From: DAOMOD01 sp964526035
GTDB lineage: Bacteria > Pseudomonadota > Gammaproteobacteria > Xanthomonadales > BPKI01
Direction of reading: 5' to 3'
NCBI GenBank assembly: GCA_964526035.1
Contig: CAZGKE010000018.1
Span: 1 to 36,746 of the forward strand
Length of the DNA: 36,746 bases
In this document: positions 36,474-36,746 of the stretch, piece after piece
Layout of the letters: the number at the start of each line of letters is the position of its first letter
Position numbering within the stretch: the first letter of the stretch is position 1
Notes under the pieces: generated by a model
Told to the model about the DNA's origin: nothing
Databases searched by the model: none
The model's input: the letters and a program-made list of their open reading frames with translations, nothing else
Translations under genes and position numbers: made by a program

Positions 36474-36746
36474 CTATTCGAAGCCGTCCGCAAAGATATC
36501 GAGCGGCACGTCCGGATTGGCCGATGCGCTTGCCGAGTTGTTCGCAGGGAACGGATCGTCCTGGTCGCCGTCAATGGTGGCGGTGTTCATCCAGGCGTCG
36601 TAGAGCTCCACGGTGGTGGTGATTTCGAGAGTCTCGGAGTCGCCGCTGTCGATGTCACCGATCGACCATTCACCGCTGTTCTCATCATAGCTGCCGCTGC
36701 TGGCAACGGCCGATACGAAGGCATAGCCCGGCGGCAGCAGATCCTG
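36474..36746 (-). CDS. C-terminal end of a DUF11-repeat surface protein with DGFE tail (partial)
   Basis: 90 residues are visible on the minus strand, open to the right edge. The segment LPPGYAFVSAVASSGSYD, followed by WSIGDIDSGDSETLEITT and NTATIDGDQDDPFPANNSAS, is the typical end of a DUF11/TIGR01451 repeat found in large secreted and surface proteins. After a short linker (ASANPDVPL) the protein ends DIFADGFE and TAG. The full protein probably has more such repeats upstream and a signal peptide, outside the window. It converges on the TonB receptor gene and shares its terminator. Confidence 0.85.
   Translation of the reverse strand, partial: QDLLPPGYAFVSAVASSGSYDENSGEWSIGDIDSGDSETLEITTTVELYDAWMNTATIDGDQDDPFPANNSASASANPDVPLDIFADGFE
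36477..36500 (-). other. C-terminal DIFADGFE motif (putative sorting tag), copy 3
   Basis: These are the last eight codons of the DUF11-type gene. The final 15 bases including the stop equal those of the GSDH-like gene, while the codons before differ. It is the cleanest copy, ending exactly at Glu followed by TAG. Confidence 0.65.

Overview
The window is GC-rich (I estimate about two thirds G+C), densely coded bacterial chromosome. Almost every gene is a recognisable housekeeping or envelope gene, and I see no phage, plasmid, CRISPR, rRNA or tRNA genes. The gene set suggests a gammaproteobacterium near Xanthomonadales/Lysobacterales: comF divergent from bioB, tatABC, ampE, erpA, nudC, rppH, bfd-bfr, hemJ, a Gtr-type glycosylation cluster, a five-domain hybrid kinase and an EAL protein. 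This placement is inference, not a computed phylogeny. Two runs of exactly 100 N mark a draft scaffold. One is a false gap whose flanks repeat the same 55 bases. The other hides the 3' ends of two convergent genes.

Layout. 1-9.0 kb: a gene tail, an exported beta-helix protein, a membrane Ser/Thr kinase with a TPR sensor, comF, bioB overlapping a beta-hydroxyacid dehydrogenase, and an exported glucose/sorbosone dehydrogenase-like protein split by the false gap. 9.0-14.4 kb: an alpha/beta hydrolase with hemH, an exported protein with a C-terminal membrane anchor, a SYLF protein, a 168-bp inverted-repeat element (MITE-like) and tatABC. 14.4-17.9 kb (minus strand): a three-gene GT-C / GtrA / GT2 operon. 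17.9-20.8 kb: glmU, rppH and a Fur-box-controlled bfd followed by bfr. 20.8-27.0 kb (minus strand): the hybrid kinase, an EAL-family protein whose catalytic motifs are degenerate, and hemJ. 27.0-30.6 kb: a DUF6776-like protein, bactofilin, erpA, nudC, ampE. 30.7-32.6 kb (minus strand): an MFS-acyltransferase fusion. 32.7-36.7 kb: a periplasmic TPR protein coupled to a TonB-dependent receptor, a strong bidirectional terminator, and the end of a DUF11 surface protein.

Themes. Iron, heme and Fe-S metabolism recur (hemH, hemJ, bfd, bfr, erpA, bioB, a TonB receptor). Cell envelope and export also recur (Tat, Gtr, GlmU, AmpE, bactofilin, acyltransferase). The observation most likely to point to an undescribed system is a shared C-terminal motif, D-x(0-1)-[IV]-F-[AG]-D-G-F-E. 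It lies at or near the end of three otherwise unrelated exported proteins: a beta-helix/choice-of-anchor-Q protein, a GSDH-like protein and a DUF11 protein. I propose it is a surface-sorting or secretion tag. The second most interesting item is the 168-bp element with perfect 17-bp inverted ends between the SYLF gene and tatA.
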